Positions 1 through 10,019 of a stretch of 52,374 bases of DNA are shown here, in pieces; position 1 is the first letter of the stretch; every line of letters begins with the position of its first letter. A model generated the notes under the pieces. That model saw nothing but the letters and a program-made list of their open reading frames with translations. It did no database searches and was not told the DNA's origin. Location of the stretch: positions 381,549-433,922 of the forward strand of contig MNCI01030329.1 of the NCBI GenBank assembly GCA_015680685.1, in the 5' to 3' direction. A program made the translations under genes and the position numbers. The stretch is from Gnetum montanum. Taxonomy: Eukaryota > Streptophyta > Gnetopsida > Gnetales > Gnetaceae.

Positions 1-283
1 GCTCCAGTTGTATATTACTCTTCTTAAGTTGGGGCAGGTTCTAGGCTTGATACATCTTATGTGAAATTAGGTTGACTCTGGAACCTGAGTCAAGAAGAGC
101 TCGATGTGGTGCATTTCCGGTGATCTGTAAATGAATTAAGGGGTTCCCAGGGTCAGATAGTTTCTTGGGAAGGTGGCCCACCTTTATCCAGTTAGTTACA
201 GTATGTGTCAACACAACTGTTTGCGTACTTAGTTGTTGGACTGAAGGGTTCTCCGAAGCGTTAGTGGTTAGAGGCCTATACAT
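1..283 (-). pseudogene. Retropepsin (aspartic protease) of element A, partial
   Basis: This is the N-terminal part of the gag-pol aspartic protease, which would process the polyprotein inside the virus-like particle. The reading frame at 41-283 contains LLDSGSRVNLIS, with the catalytic D-S-G triplet at about bases 80-88 on the minus strand. It is preceded by the family motif NPLIHLQITG. A TAG stop follows the motif KMYQA; the corresponding position in elements B and G reads KAWN, so this is a Trp-to-stop change. The second conserved block (hydrophobic residues then GRAWL) would lie beyond base 1. Confidence in the family is high; the gene is truncated by the window edge. Confidence 0.8.
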
Positions 284-552
284 GGCCTCAACCGCTTGTT
301 GTTGCGAGAGTTTGTCTGGGCTTTTGGTTCTGAAGTAAGGTCTTCTCTTTTTACAGTTCTCAGAACTAGCAGTAGGTTGGATATTTACAGCTCTCGCAGT
401 GTGACATTGTTGCGGTTGAGGAGGAAGTCTCCTAGAGGAGAAGGAGTCCTTTGGAAGTACTCTCGAGCTTAGTAGTGACGGTTGGGGGTTGCGTGATCCA
501 TAGAGTCACTTGGAGAAATTGGCTTCTGCACATAATATCCATAAGGATCAGG

Positions 553-2633
553 CTACCGGTAAGGGTACTGATGTGTTGGTGGTGGCATCCCCCATGACTG
601 TGGGTATTGCCACAGCTGATGTTGTCCAATAGGCTGTGGAGGTGTTCCACTTGGGTAATATGTTAAGGGTTGGTGGAGCTGCCTTGGGTTACCTTGTGGA
701 TAAGGTAACCTTCGGGGTGTTTGCCATTGATTAAGTCTTGGATTTAATGCATACACCCCAGACTCCTATAGATGTGAGATAATTGGGCAACATCCCTTAG
801 GATGGTAATAGTAGCAGACCTCACATCCACTATCATCGTCTAAATCAGAATTCACAGCCTCATCAGAGATAGGAATTTTCTCCTTACCCTTGTTATGTGT
901 AAGGCTTAAGTTTCTCCTCTTGTTCTTTCCTTTATCACTACTTTCCTTGACCTTAGACTCTTCTACAATTTTTAAGACTATTTCTATTCTTGAGTCTAAG
1001 GAATCCCACATTTGGTCTACCTTAGCCGATACCTTAGTTGTTAACTTTTGGATCGGCACGATTTTCCGGTTCACCAACTCTTCAAGTGGTGACTCATCCT
1101 CCTCATCACAGAATTACACTCCCTTCTTGCGAAGGGAGGGATCACGATTGTATTTCTCCACACTTTCCCTCTTAAGTAGCTCACCCTCTTCTTGCGCTAC
1201 TTGTTCCAACAAACTTTCAACTTCATGGGCTGTCAGTTGGGAAAGTCTCCCTTGGGCGTAACTCCCAAGAGTTCTTCTCATTTCATTCCTTAGCCCATCC
1301 ACGATGTGGCAAAGTTGATCCCACTTAGCGTACCCATGGCCCTAGCAACGATGTAGAAATGTATAGTAGCAGGCCATGGAAGCATCCAAGGGTTCATAAG
1401 CACCTTGTTTCCAGCCTTGGATCTGCTTAAGCAAATTGGACACTCTGGAGTACGTCTGATATTTGTTGTTGAACAATTCAAGCATCGTACTACACCTCTT
1501 GATGGTTTCCGGTTCTAAGGACTAGTACCAACTCTCTGCTTATTTGGTGAGTGTTCTTGGGAACAACTTAAGCTTCTTCCACTCATTATCTATATTTTGC
1601 AAGGCACAGGCATCGTGGAATGCCTGTAAATGATGTTGAGGATCAGTGTTGTATCCCCCTTTAAAACGTGGGATATTATTTATGTCCAAACGCTTGATCC
1701 TGCTATCTTTTAAGTGCCTTGTAGGGATCTTAACTACCTCTGTGATGTATAGCATGCTTCGGGTTGTGAGTAGAGGTTCATCATGATCATCCCTATCATG
1801 ACGTCTGTGATGTCTTCGTGGTGGTTCCCTACTCTCCCTACGTCCTTGCCCTTGTCCTAACTCCCAACCTTCCTATCGAGGTCTTTCATCTTCCTTACTT
1901 TTACCCTCTCCCCATTGTGCTCATGATGGTTGCACCCAGATGTGGAAGGAGAGTGTGAATGGTGAGATAAAGAAGAAGAGGAAGGGGATCCATCACCATG
2001 GCGATGTTTCTTACCTTCTCTTTGGCTGCTTCAGCCTCGATCGTTGTGACGATCAAAGTGCCCATCCTTAGTGTGAGTGGTTGTTCCTACTGTGAACAGT
2101 TGGTGTTCACGGGGATCAAAGCCCATAGCATGTACAGTTGATTGAAGGCTCTGATGCCTAACCTCTTCATCATTGTGAGGAGGAGGAACATCATTTCCTA
2201 AGAAACCCATCATGAAGGGTTCCTCGTCTCCTATTTTGCTAAGGACATGGGGGACCTTGCTCTTCAACAATGAATGTTGGCTCTCCTGCCTTTCGTCCCT
2301 CATACGTTGTAAAGTGGTGGGATGATAATCCCTTATATCATGTTCTTCAGCAACATATTCAACGAATAAGTCCTACATGCTAATCTGTGCTAAGGCACGG
2401 AAGAGCATGTTCGGAACAGCTCGATCTGGTGGTAAAACTATGTTACCAAATAAATCTCTCCAGCTCAACTGTTCATCCTAATGGAGGATAAAAGTGTAAT
2501 CAGGAATATACTCATCGAGATGAGTATAAACTATCTTATACTGTTTAGGACTTGGCTGGTTTAGGTTATGTGTATGTTGCTGACTGTCTTCCGTATTATC
2601 CTTAGGTGAGTTAACCTTATGAGAAGAAGCCAT
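553..2633 (-). pseudogene. gag of element A (broken)
   Basis: The structural capsid/nucleocapsid gene starts at an ATG at 2631-2633 (MASSHKVNSP). In order it shows an N-terminal domain with the motif VYTHLDEY, shared with B and G; a charged and Ser-rich linker; the gag core beginning near 1755 (DINNIPRFKGGY, then HLQAFHDACALQN); a helical region ending near 1114; and a zinc-knuckle-like motif at about 780-825 (GCEVCYYYHPKGCC). A Pro/Gln/Tyr-rich tail at 553-756 leads towards the protease. The core matches gag of elements B, C and G. Several in-frame stops and frame changes separate these blocks, so no full-length protein can be made. The zinc motif has spacing CX2CX3HX4C, one residue shorter than the usual CX2CX4HX4C. 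Confidence 0.8.
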
Positions 2634-2754
2634 TTTATTGGTGTGCTATTCACCGTTATATATTTTCTTATTTAACTAATTAACCCAAAGGTTCGTTAAG
2701 GCTCACAACGATGTGAAAGATTTCCTAATGTTCTAATTGGCGTACAAACACTTA

Positions 2755-2773
2755 GTCCCTGACAACGGTGCCA
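2755..2773 (-). other. Primer-binding site of element A (tRNA-Asp type)
   Basis: The minus strand reads TGGCACCGTTGTCAGGGAC directly after the 5' LTR. Plant tRNA-Asp ends ...CCCCGGCAACGGCGCCA, whose complement is TGGCGCCGTTGCCGGGG. The site differs from that only by transitions. tRNA-Asp priming is typical of Athila elements. Confidence 0.85.
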
Positions 2774-3410
2774 ATGATGAGTGGTGAGGTACCCCTACAC
2801 TCAACCATACAAAACGAGCATAGCACACGTAATCCGGTTGAACTCCATAGACTAAATGCCTAAACGCCACAAGGAACACTTGGGGTTAATTAATCGTTGT
2901 CTTCCTAGACTTACTTGTTGTTGTCACGGTGTATGGTTAAGTAAGTCTGAGGTATATGATTTTTTTGGTCTTTTTAGGTTTATCTCCTATGTTAAGGGGT
3001 GAAGGGTTGAGAGAACTAACTATGCTAACTAATTTCCTAAGTCTAAATTTACTAGCGTCAGCATCCGTTCCCACTTACCGTACACACCTTGAACTATGCA
3101 ACTGTGGCTACCAAACTCTAATCATTACTGGGATTACCACATGTAACGCATGTGCTTGAAGCAGTCGTACTGAGGCACCTAACTAGCCTAAGTGTGANGA
3201 ACCTATCCATGTACTGTAAAGGTTTATCCACAAAGCTCATCTTTATTTCCGTACACAACTTGCGTTTAGGTACAAAGCTGCTTGAATAAAGAACCATTCA
3301 CTTAGGGGACTCCTACTACAGGCACATGGAAAATATTCTATCTCTGGGATGATCAATTTGCCAAAGCTTCACTACTTCTAACCTCTATATGGAAATGAGG
3401 GGAGTGCTAC

Positions 3411-3422
3411 CTCTTATTTATA
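3411..3422 (-). promoter_or_regulatory. TATA box of LTR A
   Basis: The minus strand reads TATAAATAAGAG. The same 12-mer is found in both LTRs of C, in G and in S2, and always separates the palindrome array from the transcribed R-U5 part. Function is inferred from position and conservation. Confidence 0.75.
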
Positions 3423-3439
3423 GATTTGGCGGCGGATCA

Positions 3440-3493
3440 CGATATCGCGGCAGTCGCGATATCGTGTACGCGATATCGCGGCTTGTGCATATC
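3440..3493 (-). repeat. U3 palindrome array of LTR A (CGATATCG)
   Basis: Three perfect CGATATCG palindromes have GATATC starting at 3441, 3458 and 3472, and a degenerate CATATC follows at 3488. Spacings are 17, 14 and 16 bp. Exactly 18 bp separate the first core from the TATA 12-mer. The block is much richer in CpG than the surrounding sequence. Confidence 0.85.
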
Positions 3494-3504
3494 ACGTCTC
3501 ATCA

Positions 3505-4100
3505 GCAAGGTATGAGGTTACTTAGTAAGGATGTGAAGTTCTCATGATATTTCACATTGGTATTCATGTTGTTCAACATAATTGAAATAGAATTCCAACA
3601 TGAATACTTTTGACTTCTAATGTATAGACTTTTTTATGCTAATTTTCTATGTATTGGAACATTATGAAATTTTCAACTTTGACGGGATCCTACAGATGTT
3701 TATAACTTGGATTTGAGATGGTTAATTACTAATCATACCTTCTTCATGTTTTCTAAATATGTTGACATTCTTGTAGCCAACATATTACCAAGGTTTCAAT
3801 CTTTCCAAGTTGGTTTATACATTGGTTTAGAAGAGCCAATTTGTGACATTGGTAATAGAAACTTTCCATTAGAAACTGATATTTAAGGCTTGTTATTTTC
3901 TTAAACATCCATAAGATCAATGAAAATATGATTTTATTTCCTACTTAAAGGCTTTTTCTTATCTAATTTGGAGAATATTGGAATATTTCACACTTCAAAT
4001 CTCAGTGTTGAAGCTATTTTCTCCCAAGTCTTCTAAGTGTGGCACTTAGAATTTGTAGCAACTATTAAAGTACCAAATCAATGAAATCTTCCAAACCATT
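3505..4100. other. Unassigned AT-rich spacer between elements A and B
   Basis: I see no coding region, RNA gene or LTR boundary here. This is sequence into which element B inserted; its continuation is at 34532. The last five bases (CCATT) form the left target-site copy of B. Confidence 0.5.
4096..4100. repeat. Target-site duplication of element B
   Basis: CCATT lies immediately left of B. The right copy, CCATC, is at 34532-34536. One transition separates them, as expected for an old insertion. The pair ties together LTRs 30 kb apart. Confidence 0.75.
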
Positions 4101-4121
4101 TGATGAGCTTCAAAGTGTCAC

Positions 4122-4213
4122 ATTAATGGGGTCCCATTTATGTGGTGTTGCCCCATCGATGGAGCCATGTTGATATAGCATTTGCTACATCTACGAGGGC
4201 TTCGTCGATGTAG
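4122..4213 (+). repeat. U3 core array of the B 5' LTR
   Basis: The cores ATTAAT, ATCGAT, GTTGAT and GTCGAT lie in a GGGCC/GCC-rich context upstream of TATAAATATGAG. The ATCGAT and GTTGAT cores start 14 bp apart, as in the other LTR arrays of this window. The array is more degenerate than in A or C. Confidence 0.55.
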
Positions 4214-4228
4214 TATTATAGCAAAAAC

Positions 4229-4240
4229 TATAAATATGAG
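4229..4240 (+). promoter_or_regulatory. TATA box of the B 5' LTR
   Basis: TATAAATATGAG is one base away from the TATAAATAAGAG of A, C, G and S2, and sits at the same place between array and R-U5. The 3' LTR copy at about 33741 has decayed to TGTGAATAAGAG. Confidence 0.65.
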
Positions 4241-5026
4241 CTCCCAGTCGTGTTTATGAATAATTAAAGTCATAGTAGCAATAGAGCTTTTATATTTTGT
4301 CCATTCAAAAGTTATAATATTTATCTAAGTGCCCATAGCATGAGTTAGAAAGTGTACAAATCTTTATTCGAGCACTATTGTACCTAAACCACACTAATGT
4401 GTATGCAATAAAGATGAGCCTTTTGATTAAACCTTGTAGCACTTAGAATAGATTAATGATTTGTTTATGCATTGATTCTCATAATTAATTATGTCATTAA
4501 TTAAGCTAAAATTAAGTTAAATTATACCTTAGGTGATTAATTAATTAATTAAGCTAAATAGATTAAACACATAAGTACAATCGCTTCGACCGTAAACACA
4601 TATTTGCTTGGTAATCCTAGTAGCATTATCGCTTAGTCTGCTTAGTAGCATAGTGCTTGGTAACTGAGTAGTGGATACATGGGTTTAGGACATGTACAAA
4701 AAGTGGGACTGGATGCTTATGTTAGGACTAGTTAGAGAATAGTTAGGTAATTAAATTAAATTAGTTAAATTATTTCATCTCTCTACTCTAAACACCAAAG
4801 AACATAAAACATAAAACAATAAAAATCATATGCCTCGAATCACTTAACCATACCATGTGCATCACAAGTGTAATTGGGAAGACAATGAACAACCTTTAGG
4901 GCAAGGTTCACTTCCTAGAAGACTAGTGTACCAGAAACTATAGAGTCTATGGAATTTGACCAAATCGCATGTGAATGCTTCATGATTCATATGGTTGGGC
5001 ATAAGGTTACCTCAACCATTTATCAT

Positions 5027-5045
5027 TGGCACTCTTGCTAAGGAC
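5027..5045 (+). other. Primer-binding site of element B (degraded tRNA-Asp type)
   Basis: TGGCACTCTTGCTAAGGAC follows the 5' LTR after one base. It is a diverged form of the TGGCACCGTTGTCAGGGAC site of A, and is similar to the G site at 39933. Confidence 0.75.
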
Positions 5046-5177
5046 TCTCTTTTTTTGAAACATGCACTATCTAGGATTAGTGAACATTATTAATATCATT
5101 CGACAAACCCCAAGGTCAACATCATTCTCAATTATATAATCACCAAAGCACATTGATAATTTTAGTTATTTTTCAAA

Positions 5178-6990
5178 ATGTCTTCTTATTGTCACAGGTG
5201 TGATGATGTTAAATTGCTAATCCCACAGGAGTGCAAAGTGGTATATACTCATCTAGATGAGTATGTGCTTAACTTCACCTTCATCCTACATCAGGATGAA
5301 CAACTATGATGGCCTGATATGAAAGGTAATATTGTAATGCCTCTCGATCAATATATGCTTGTGATGCTACTTCTAACTCTTAAGAAGTTGGGCATCCACA
5401 ATCTTCAAGAAGAATATGTTGTGCATAACTATGACTATTAGGACTACCATCCCACTAAAACACAATGTAGGCGAGATTGAAACTAGAAGAAGATAAGGTT
5501 ATGAAGGAGAAACAGTTCACCAATCCCTTATTCCTATTAAAGCAAGATGATAATGAGGGTCCTTTCTTTGAAGGATCTCAACATGAAAATTCTCCACCCT
5601 TGGTTACTAATGATGGAGGTGTGAACTTGAATCTAGATTCTACTATCAACATTTTGGATTCAAGAAAAGATGATAGTCAAGGAAGGAGCTTAGGAAAGCA
5701 TCAAGAAAATAAGAAAATCAATGAACATGGATATGACAATCAAAGGGGAGTTGGTAGACATCATGGTGGTGGCAGTCCTCCTCCCTCTTCATCCTCTTCC
5801 TATGCATCCTCTTCTTCCTCTTCTTCTAGTTCTGAAAGATGTCTAGAAAGAATAACCATGATGGAGGTACTCAACGGTACAATAATACTAATCACCAATC
5901 CCATAATGAACAAAGGGGTAATAGAGGAAATCATTAGTGACAATGCAATAATGATGATGATGAGCCTCTATTAGCAACTAGAAACATGTTGAACATTGAA
6001 GAGGTAGTAAATATCCTAGCTAGGGATGTGAAGGATAGATCAAGCACTTAGACATGAATAATATCCCAAGATTTGAGGGGTCATATAACTTTGATCTGTA
6101 GACACATCTACAAGATTTCCATGATGTTTGTGCCTTGTAGAACATTGAAAATAATTGGAAAAAACTTAAAATCTATCCCAAGATACTCATCAAGGAGGGT
6201 AAAAGCTAGTATGAGTCCTTAGAGCTAGAATCCATTCGTAGATGGACTACTATGCTAGAACTATTTAATGATAAATACTAGATGTACTCTAGAGTATCTA
6301 ATCTAAGAAGGTAAATACAAGGTTGGAAATAGGGAACACATGAATACTTAGATGCTACCATGCATAGCTATTATTCTCTCTTACATTGATGCCCTAGTCA
6401 TGATTATTCTTATAGGGAACAACTCTACCACATCATAGATGGGCTTAGAGTAAAAACCCAAAGAACTACAGGGTTCTATACCCAAGGAAGACTATCAGAA
6501 CTGAGAGATCATCCAATACAAAGGTTGATGGAGTTAATATCAAAAGAATAAGGTGAGTTGCAAAAAAGGAAAAGTACAAAAGAATATTGTAAGAACCCTT
6601 CCATTAGAAAATAGAGGTCCAATTTTGTGATGAGGAAGAGTCACCACTTGACAAGGTGGTGAATGGGAAAACCTTGTCCATCCAAAAATATATTTCTAAT
6701 ATTTTGACAAAGGTTGATAAATTATGGAAATTTTTAGATGAAAAATTCCAAACTACTATGAATATTGTTGAAGCATCTAAAGAGTAGAATAGTGATCATG
6801 ACCATAGGAGGCAAAAGGAAGCTAAATGTGCCTACCAGAGAGGTAAGGGTAAAGCTACTATAATTGAAGAAGTTATGGAGATAAACTATGATGATGATGA
6901 TGGATCTGACATTTATTAATATGAAAATCCTAAGGGATGTTTCCCTATGGTGTCACACTTACGAGAGTCTAGGATGTACATACTAAATCC
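5178..6990 (+). pseudogene. gag of element B (broken)
   Basis: The start ATG at 5178 follows the primer site by about 130 bp. The N-terminal domain contains VVYTHLDEY and FTFILHQDEQL, as in A and G. A Ser-rich stretch with Pro (about 5784-5835) lies in a simple TCT/TCC repeat. The frame then shifts, and the gag core resumes near 5960 (DDEPLLATRNML), continuing through 6060-6590 with several TAG stops. The nucleocapsid motif near 6905-6945 has lost both leading cysteines: the place of CEVC in A reads SDIY here, although PKGC remains. This copy could not make a functional nucleocapsid. The part at 5477-5974 looks like a 165-residue open frame but is only the linker of this gag. Confidence 0.8.
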
Positions 6991-7632
6991 ATGACTAGCA
7001 TGTAGGAAAACACCTAGACGATTGCCTTATCTTCAAGGCAATCCAAGGTAGTTCCATAAGCAACAACAAGCTTACTTTCAAAGTGGAGCTCCACCACAAT
7101 CATATGAATAATATCAATAGTGGCACCAACCAAAATCATGGGTAATGCCACTACTAAGAGAGTAGTACCCTTATAGGTAACCAGATCCATATGGGTACTA
7201 AGTTCAGCAACCCATTTCTCCATGAAGCTCTGCAGCCATGCATCATTTCAGCATCACTATTATCCCCTAGAGTATCATTGAAGTCATTCACCATCTACTC
7301 TAAGAGAGTACCCATACCCATAGCATCTGCATACATCCCTTCACCCTCAACCTAGTTACCTCCTTCTCCATCCATGCAAGGTGAAATTTCCCCACAGCTG
7401 CAGTAACGAAATGCTACAAGAGTTATGAATTGACAACTAGCTTTCCAGCTGAGTGGTTTGGACAATTGATCTAAGAAACAAAAATTTTTCTGACCCACTA
7501 GTCCTTCTAAACCCTCACAACCTAATGTGGCTAGTTGCCCTATATCTTCAACACCCTCATTCTCTACATCAAACACATTCAAGCACTTTTCAAACCAAAC
7601 ACCACCTTAGATCTGCATTGTAATGTTAACTC

Positions 7633-8040
7633 ATGCTATTTTTTGATTGGATCAAGGTTGGAAAAATTTCCATAAAAAGATTTGATTCAAGAAGTCCTCT
7701 TATTTATTTGTACATCATTGGACATGAGCCATGCAAGGTTCTTCTTGACTCTGGTTTCAGTGTCAATCTCATCTCCCATGACATGTATAAGGCTTGGAAC
7801 CTACCACCTCTCAAGAGGAGTAATATCCATTTGGAATTGACAAACTAGTCAATCATTATTTCTTTGTGATTAGTGAAGGACATTGTGATCATAGTTTTTG
7901 GGTGGTTCTATCTTGTCAATTTTCTGATGATCAAGGTAGAGAACTACAAAGTTGACTTTCCCATCATCATGGGAAGGGCTTGGTTAAGCATTGTTGATGC
8001 ATGAATGGGCATCAAGGGCCTCTCTTTGGAAATCTCCAAG
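7633..8040 (+). pseudogene. Retropepsin of element B (broken)
   Basis: This is the aspartic protease of the polyprotein. The open part begins near 7633 and shows DWIKVGKISIK, then PLIYLYIIG, then LLDSGFSVNLISHDMYKAW with the catalytic Asp-Ser-Gly near 7749-7757. Further on, after two stops, comes FPIIMGRAWLS, which corresponds to the second retropepsin block (hydrophobic residues, G-R-x-W-L). The order and spacing match the protease of element G (43519 onward) and the partial one of A. Stops after the LELTN motif and within the second half inactivate it. Confidence 0.8.
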
Positions 8041-8459
8041 GAAATGAATTTGGACAACTAGAGAAGAAACGTATTCCATGCATTGTGTATTGTGATAATG
8101 GGTGCAATTATGTGCAAAAAACCTGGTCCATTAAAAGTACATTCCTCAAAGCATGTAATCAGTTTATGCATGAAACTAATATCCAATGGTGCATGTACAT
8201 AGTAGCCACAAAATAAGAGGGTACCCAATGGCTGACAACTAACTCAAATAATAGCATACTATGCATGGAACCCTCTAAGAGTCTAACATGTGCTTATATT
8301 GAAGGTATGCATGAGCTTGAGGAAGTTCATCACCAACTCTCTGATGATGAAGATGATGATACCTTTTGGGGAGAGTTGGAAATCCTTGATAATTTCAAGT
8401 AAGAACCCCTATAGTTAAAAACTTTACCAGCCGACATGAAGTATGCATTTTTAGATAAT

Positions 8460-9480
8460 GGTAAGTTAGTTATAATCAATGAACATCTTGCTCCTGAACA
8501 AAAAGACAAGTTATTTCAGGTGGTCAACAAATGGCCAATAGCCTTTTCTTGGTCATATCCCAAACTAACTAGAATTGATCCAAGGATATGCTAGCATCAT
8601 ATTTACTCTAACATATCCATAAAGGTAAGAAGGAAACTATAGTGATGGCTAAATCCCAAGCTAAAGAAAATCATCAAAGAGGAAATAAAGCAACTCCTTA
8701 AGGTGAGGTTCATCTATCCCATTGGAGATAGTGGGTGGGTTTGCCCACTCATAATTATGTCAAAGAAAGGTGGCAAGTGGCAAGTCTACATCAACTTTAG
8801 GCTATTGAACATAACAAAATTTAAATCATTTTCCATTATCATTTGTGGACCAAGTGTTGAACACCATTTCTAGGAATTGCTATTATAGCTTCTTGGATGG
8901 TTATAGTGCCTATAACCAAATCTAGATTGCACCTAAAGATCAGGCCAGGACAACATTCACAAGTCTATGGGGGACTTTTTTCATATTGTAAGATGCCATT
9001 TGGTCTATGAAATGGCCCTGAATCCTTAGTATTTTTTAAAAACATATTGGTAGTGAAGTAGGAGTCTTTATGGATGACTTCTCTACCTATCGGGCTACAT
9101 TTGAGAAAGTCCTAGATCACTTTGAGTAGGTTTTGAAAATATGTGTTGAAACAAACCTCAGGCTCAATTGGTAGAAAAGCCATCTAATGGACCAAGAGGG
9201 CATAGTATTGGGACACCAAATTTCACAAGAAGGGATTGAGATAGACCTTGACAAGATAAGGGTCATCCAAGGAATCACATGTTAATAGGAGATATTCAAA
9301 GACATCTGATCATTCCTTTGACACACTAGATACTACTAGTGGTTCATGGAAAATTTTTCTAAGATAACAAAGCTATTGGTTGAGCTTACAAAGAAAGATT
9401 CTTCATTAATTTGGACCAAGGAATGCAAATAAGCATTCCAACAACTAAAGGAAAAGCTCATAGAAACTCCAATTCTATGG
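8460..9480 (+). pseudogene. Reverse transcriptase of element B (broken)
   Basis: RT copies the element RNA into cDNA. Recognisable blocks are GFIYPI-like FIYPIGDSGWV near 8709, KGGKWQVYINFRLLN near 8770 (the fingers motif, with the usual C-x-D-F/Y-R altered to YINFR), a frameshifted FLDGYSAYNQI block near 8885, the KMPFGL block near 8990, and VFMDDF near 9065 carrying the catalytic Asp pair. The connection region follows (GIVLGHQIS, then IDLDKIRVIQ). VFMDDF rather than YxDD is normal for Athila relatives. More than ten stops, mostly TAG, and at least two frame changes are present. Confidence 0.82.
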
Positions 9481-9860
9481 GCACCAGACTAGTCCAGACC
9501 ATTTCACATAATGATCAATGCATCTAACTATGCCTTGGGAGTTATGCTTACATAGCTGGAAGATAAGAAGCATCCATATTACATTTACTACACAAGTTGA
9601 AGCATTGTGGATTCATAGTTGAGTTACATCACAACTGAGAAAGAACTAATGGTAGTTGTGTATGCTCTTGAAAAGTTTAGGCACTATGTTCTTAGATATA
9701 AAGTATTTATGCATACAGATCATAGTGCCATCTACTTCATAATGAATAAACCAATGGTGAGCCCTCATATCATATAGTGGCTATCAAATGGTAGATAAAA
9801 AATAAATTGAGAATGTGGTCATTGTCCATCTCTCTCAATTAAGATGAAATAATAAAGAGA
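9481..9860 (+). pseudogene. RNase H of element B (broken)
   Basis: This domain would degrade the RNA strand during reverse transcription. Seen are PFHIMINASNYALGVMLT (first acidic block, with the usual Asp of the D-A-S motif changed to Asn), TTEKELMVVVYALEKFRHYV (the Glu block), and HTDHSAIYFIMNKPMVSPH (the Asp of T-D-H). It directly follows RT as in all Ty3/gypsy pol genes. Stops and a deletion near 9780, where the LLLQDFDL region should be, break the frame. The same domain in G (45421-45780) is far better preserved. Confidence 0.78.
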
Positions 9861-10019
9861 AGGAGAGCCCACTCTCTGATCAATTTCTACATGAACTCCT
9901 CTTTATAGGAGCAATAAATGATCAAGTGCCTACTAAAAAAATGGTATGATGGGATCCTTACTTAGCTTCTCACTCAGGAGATGCCACAAGATCTATACAT
10001 TAGGAAGAAACAACAATTT

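Larger units (their letters stand above)
1..3504 (-). mobile_element. Element A: Athila-like Ty3/gypsy retrotransposon, 5' part
   Basis: Reading the minus strand from right to left there is an LTR (2775-3504), a tRNA-Asp-type primer site (2755-2773), a gag pseudogene and the start of a retropepsin that runs off the window at base 1. The gag, protease and LTR terminal sequences are clearly related to elements B and G in this window, whose reverse transcriptases are Athila-like. RT, integrase and the 3' LTR would lie outside the window, so completeness and the paired target-site duplication cannot be tested; the base quintet outside the 5' LTR is GCAAG (3505-3509). Frames are broken by stops, so this copy is not coding-competent. 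Confidence 0.85.
2775..3504 (-). repeat. 5' LTR of element A
   Basis: This 730-bp LTR is bounded by TGATGAG and CTCATCA, an extended terminal inverted repeat containing the usual TG...CA. The 3' end is fixed by the adjoining primer site, with one base between. On the minus strand U3 comes first (3423-3504) and holds a GATATC palindrome array, followed by TATAAATAAGAG (3411-3422) and then R-U5. The terminal stretch GGTACCTCACCACTCATCA is shared with the LTRs of C, G and S2, and in diverged form with B and S1. One ambiguous base occurs at 3198. Confidence 0.9.
4101..5025 (+). repeat. 5' LTR of element B
   Basis: This 925-bp LTR begins TGATGAGCTTCAAAG and ends CCATTTATCA directly before the primer site. 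It pairs with 33585-34531 along its length, for example the shared stretch ACTAGTGTACCAGAAACTA near the 3' part. U3 carries palindrome-like cores (ATCGAT at 4155, GTTGAT at 4169, GTCGAT at 4204). The TATA element TATAAATATGAG is at 4229-4240, 19 bp after the last core. R-U5 contains repeated TTGGTAATCC-type motifs. Confidence 0.85.

Noticed and set aside
890-1261. Plus-strand 123-residue frame rich in Ser and Leu.
   Set aside because: It is the antisense shadow of the A gag.
3180-3200. Ambiguous base at 3198 as a possible assembly join.
   Set aside because: A single N inside a continuous LTR; the LTR reads through normally.
5477-5974. A 165-residue open frame with a poly-Ser stretch that could look like an independent gene.
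   Set aside because: It is the linker of the B gag; upstream and downstream gag motifs in neighbouring frames show it is a fragment, and the Ser run is a TCT/TCC simple repeat.
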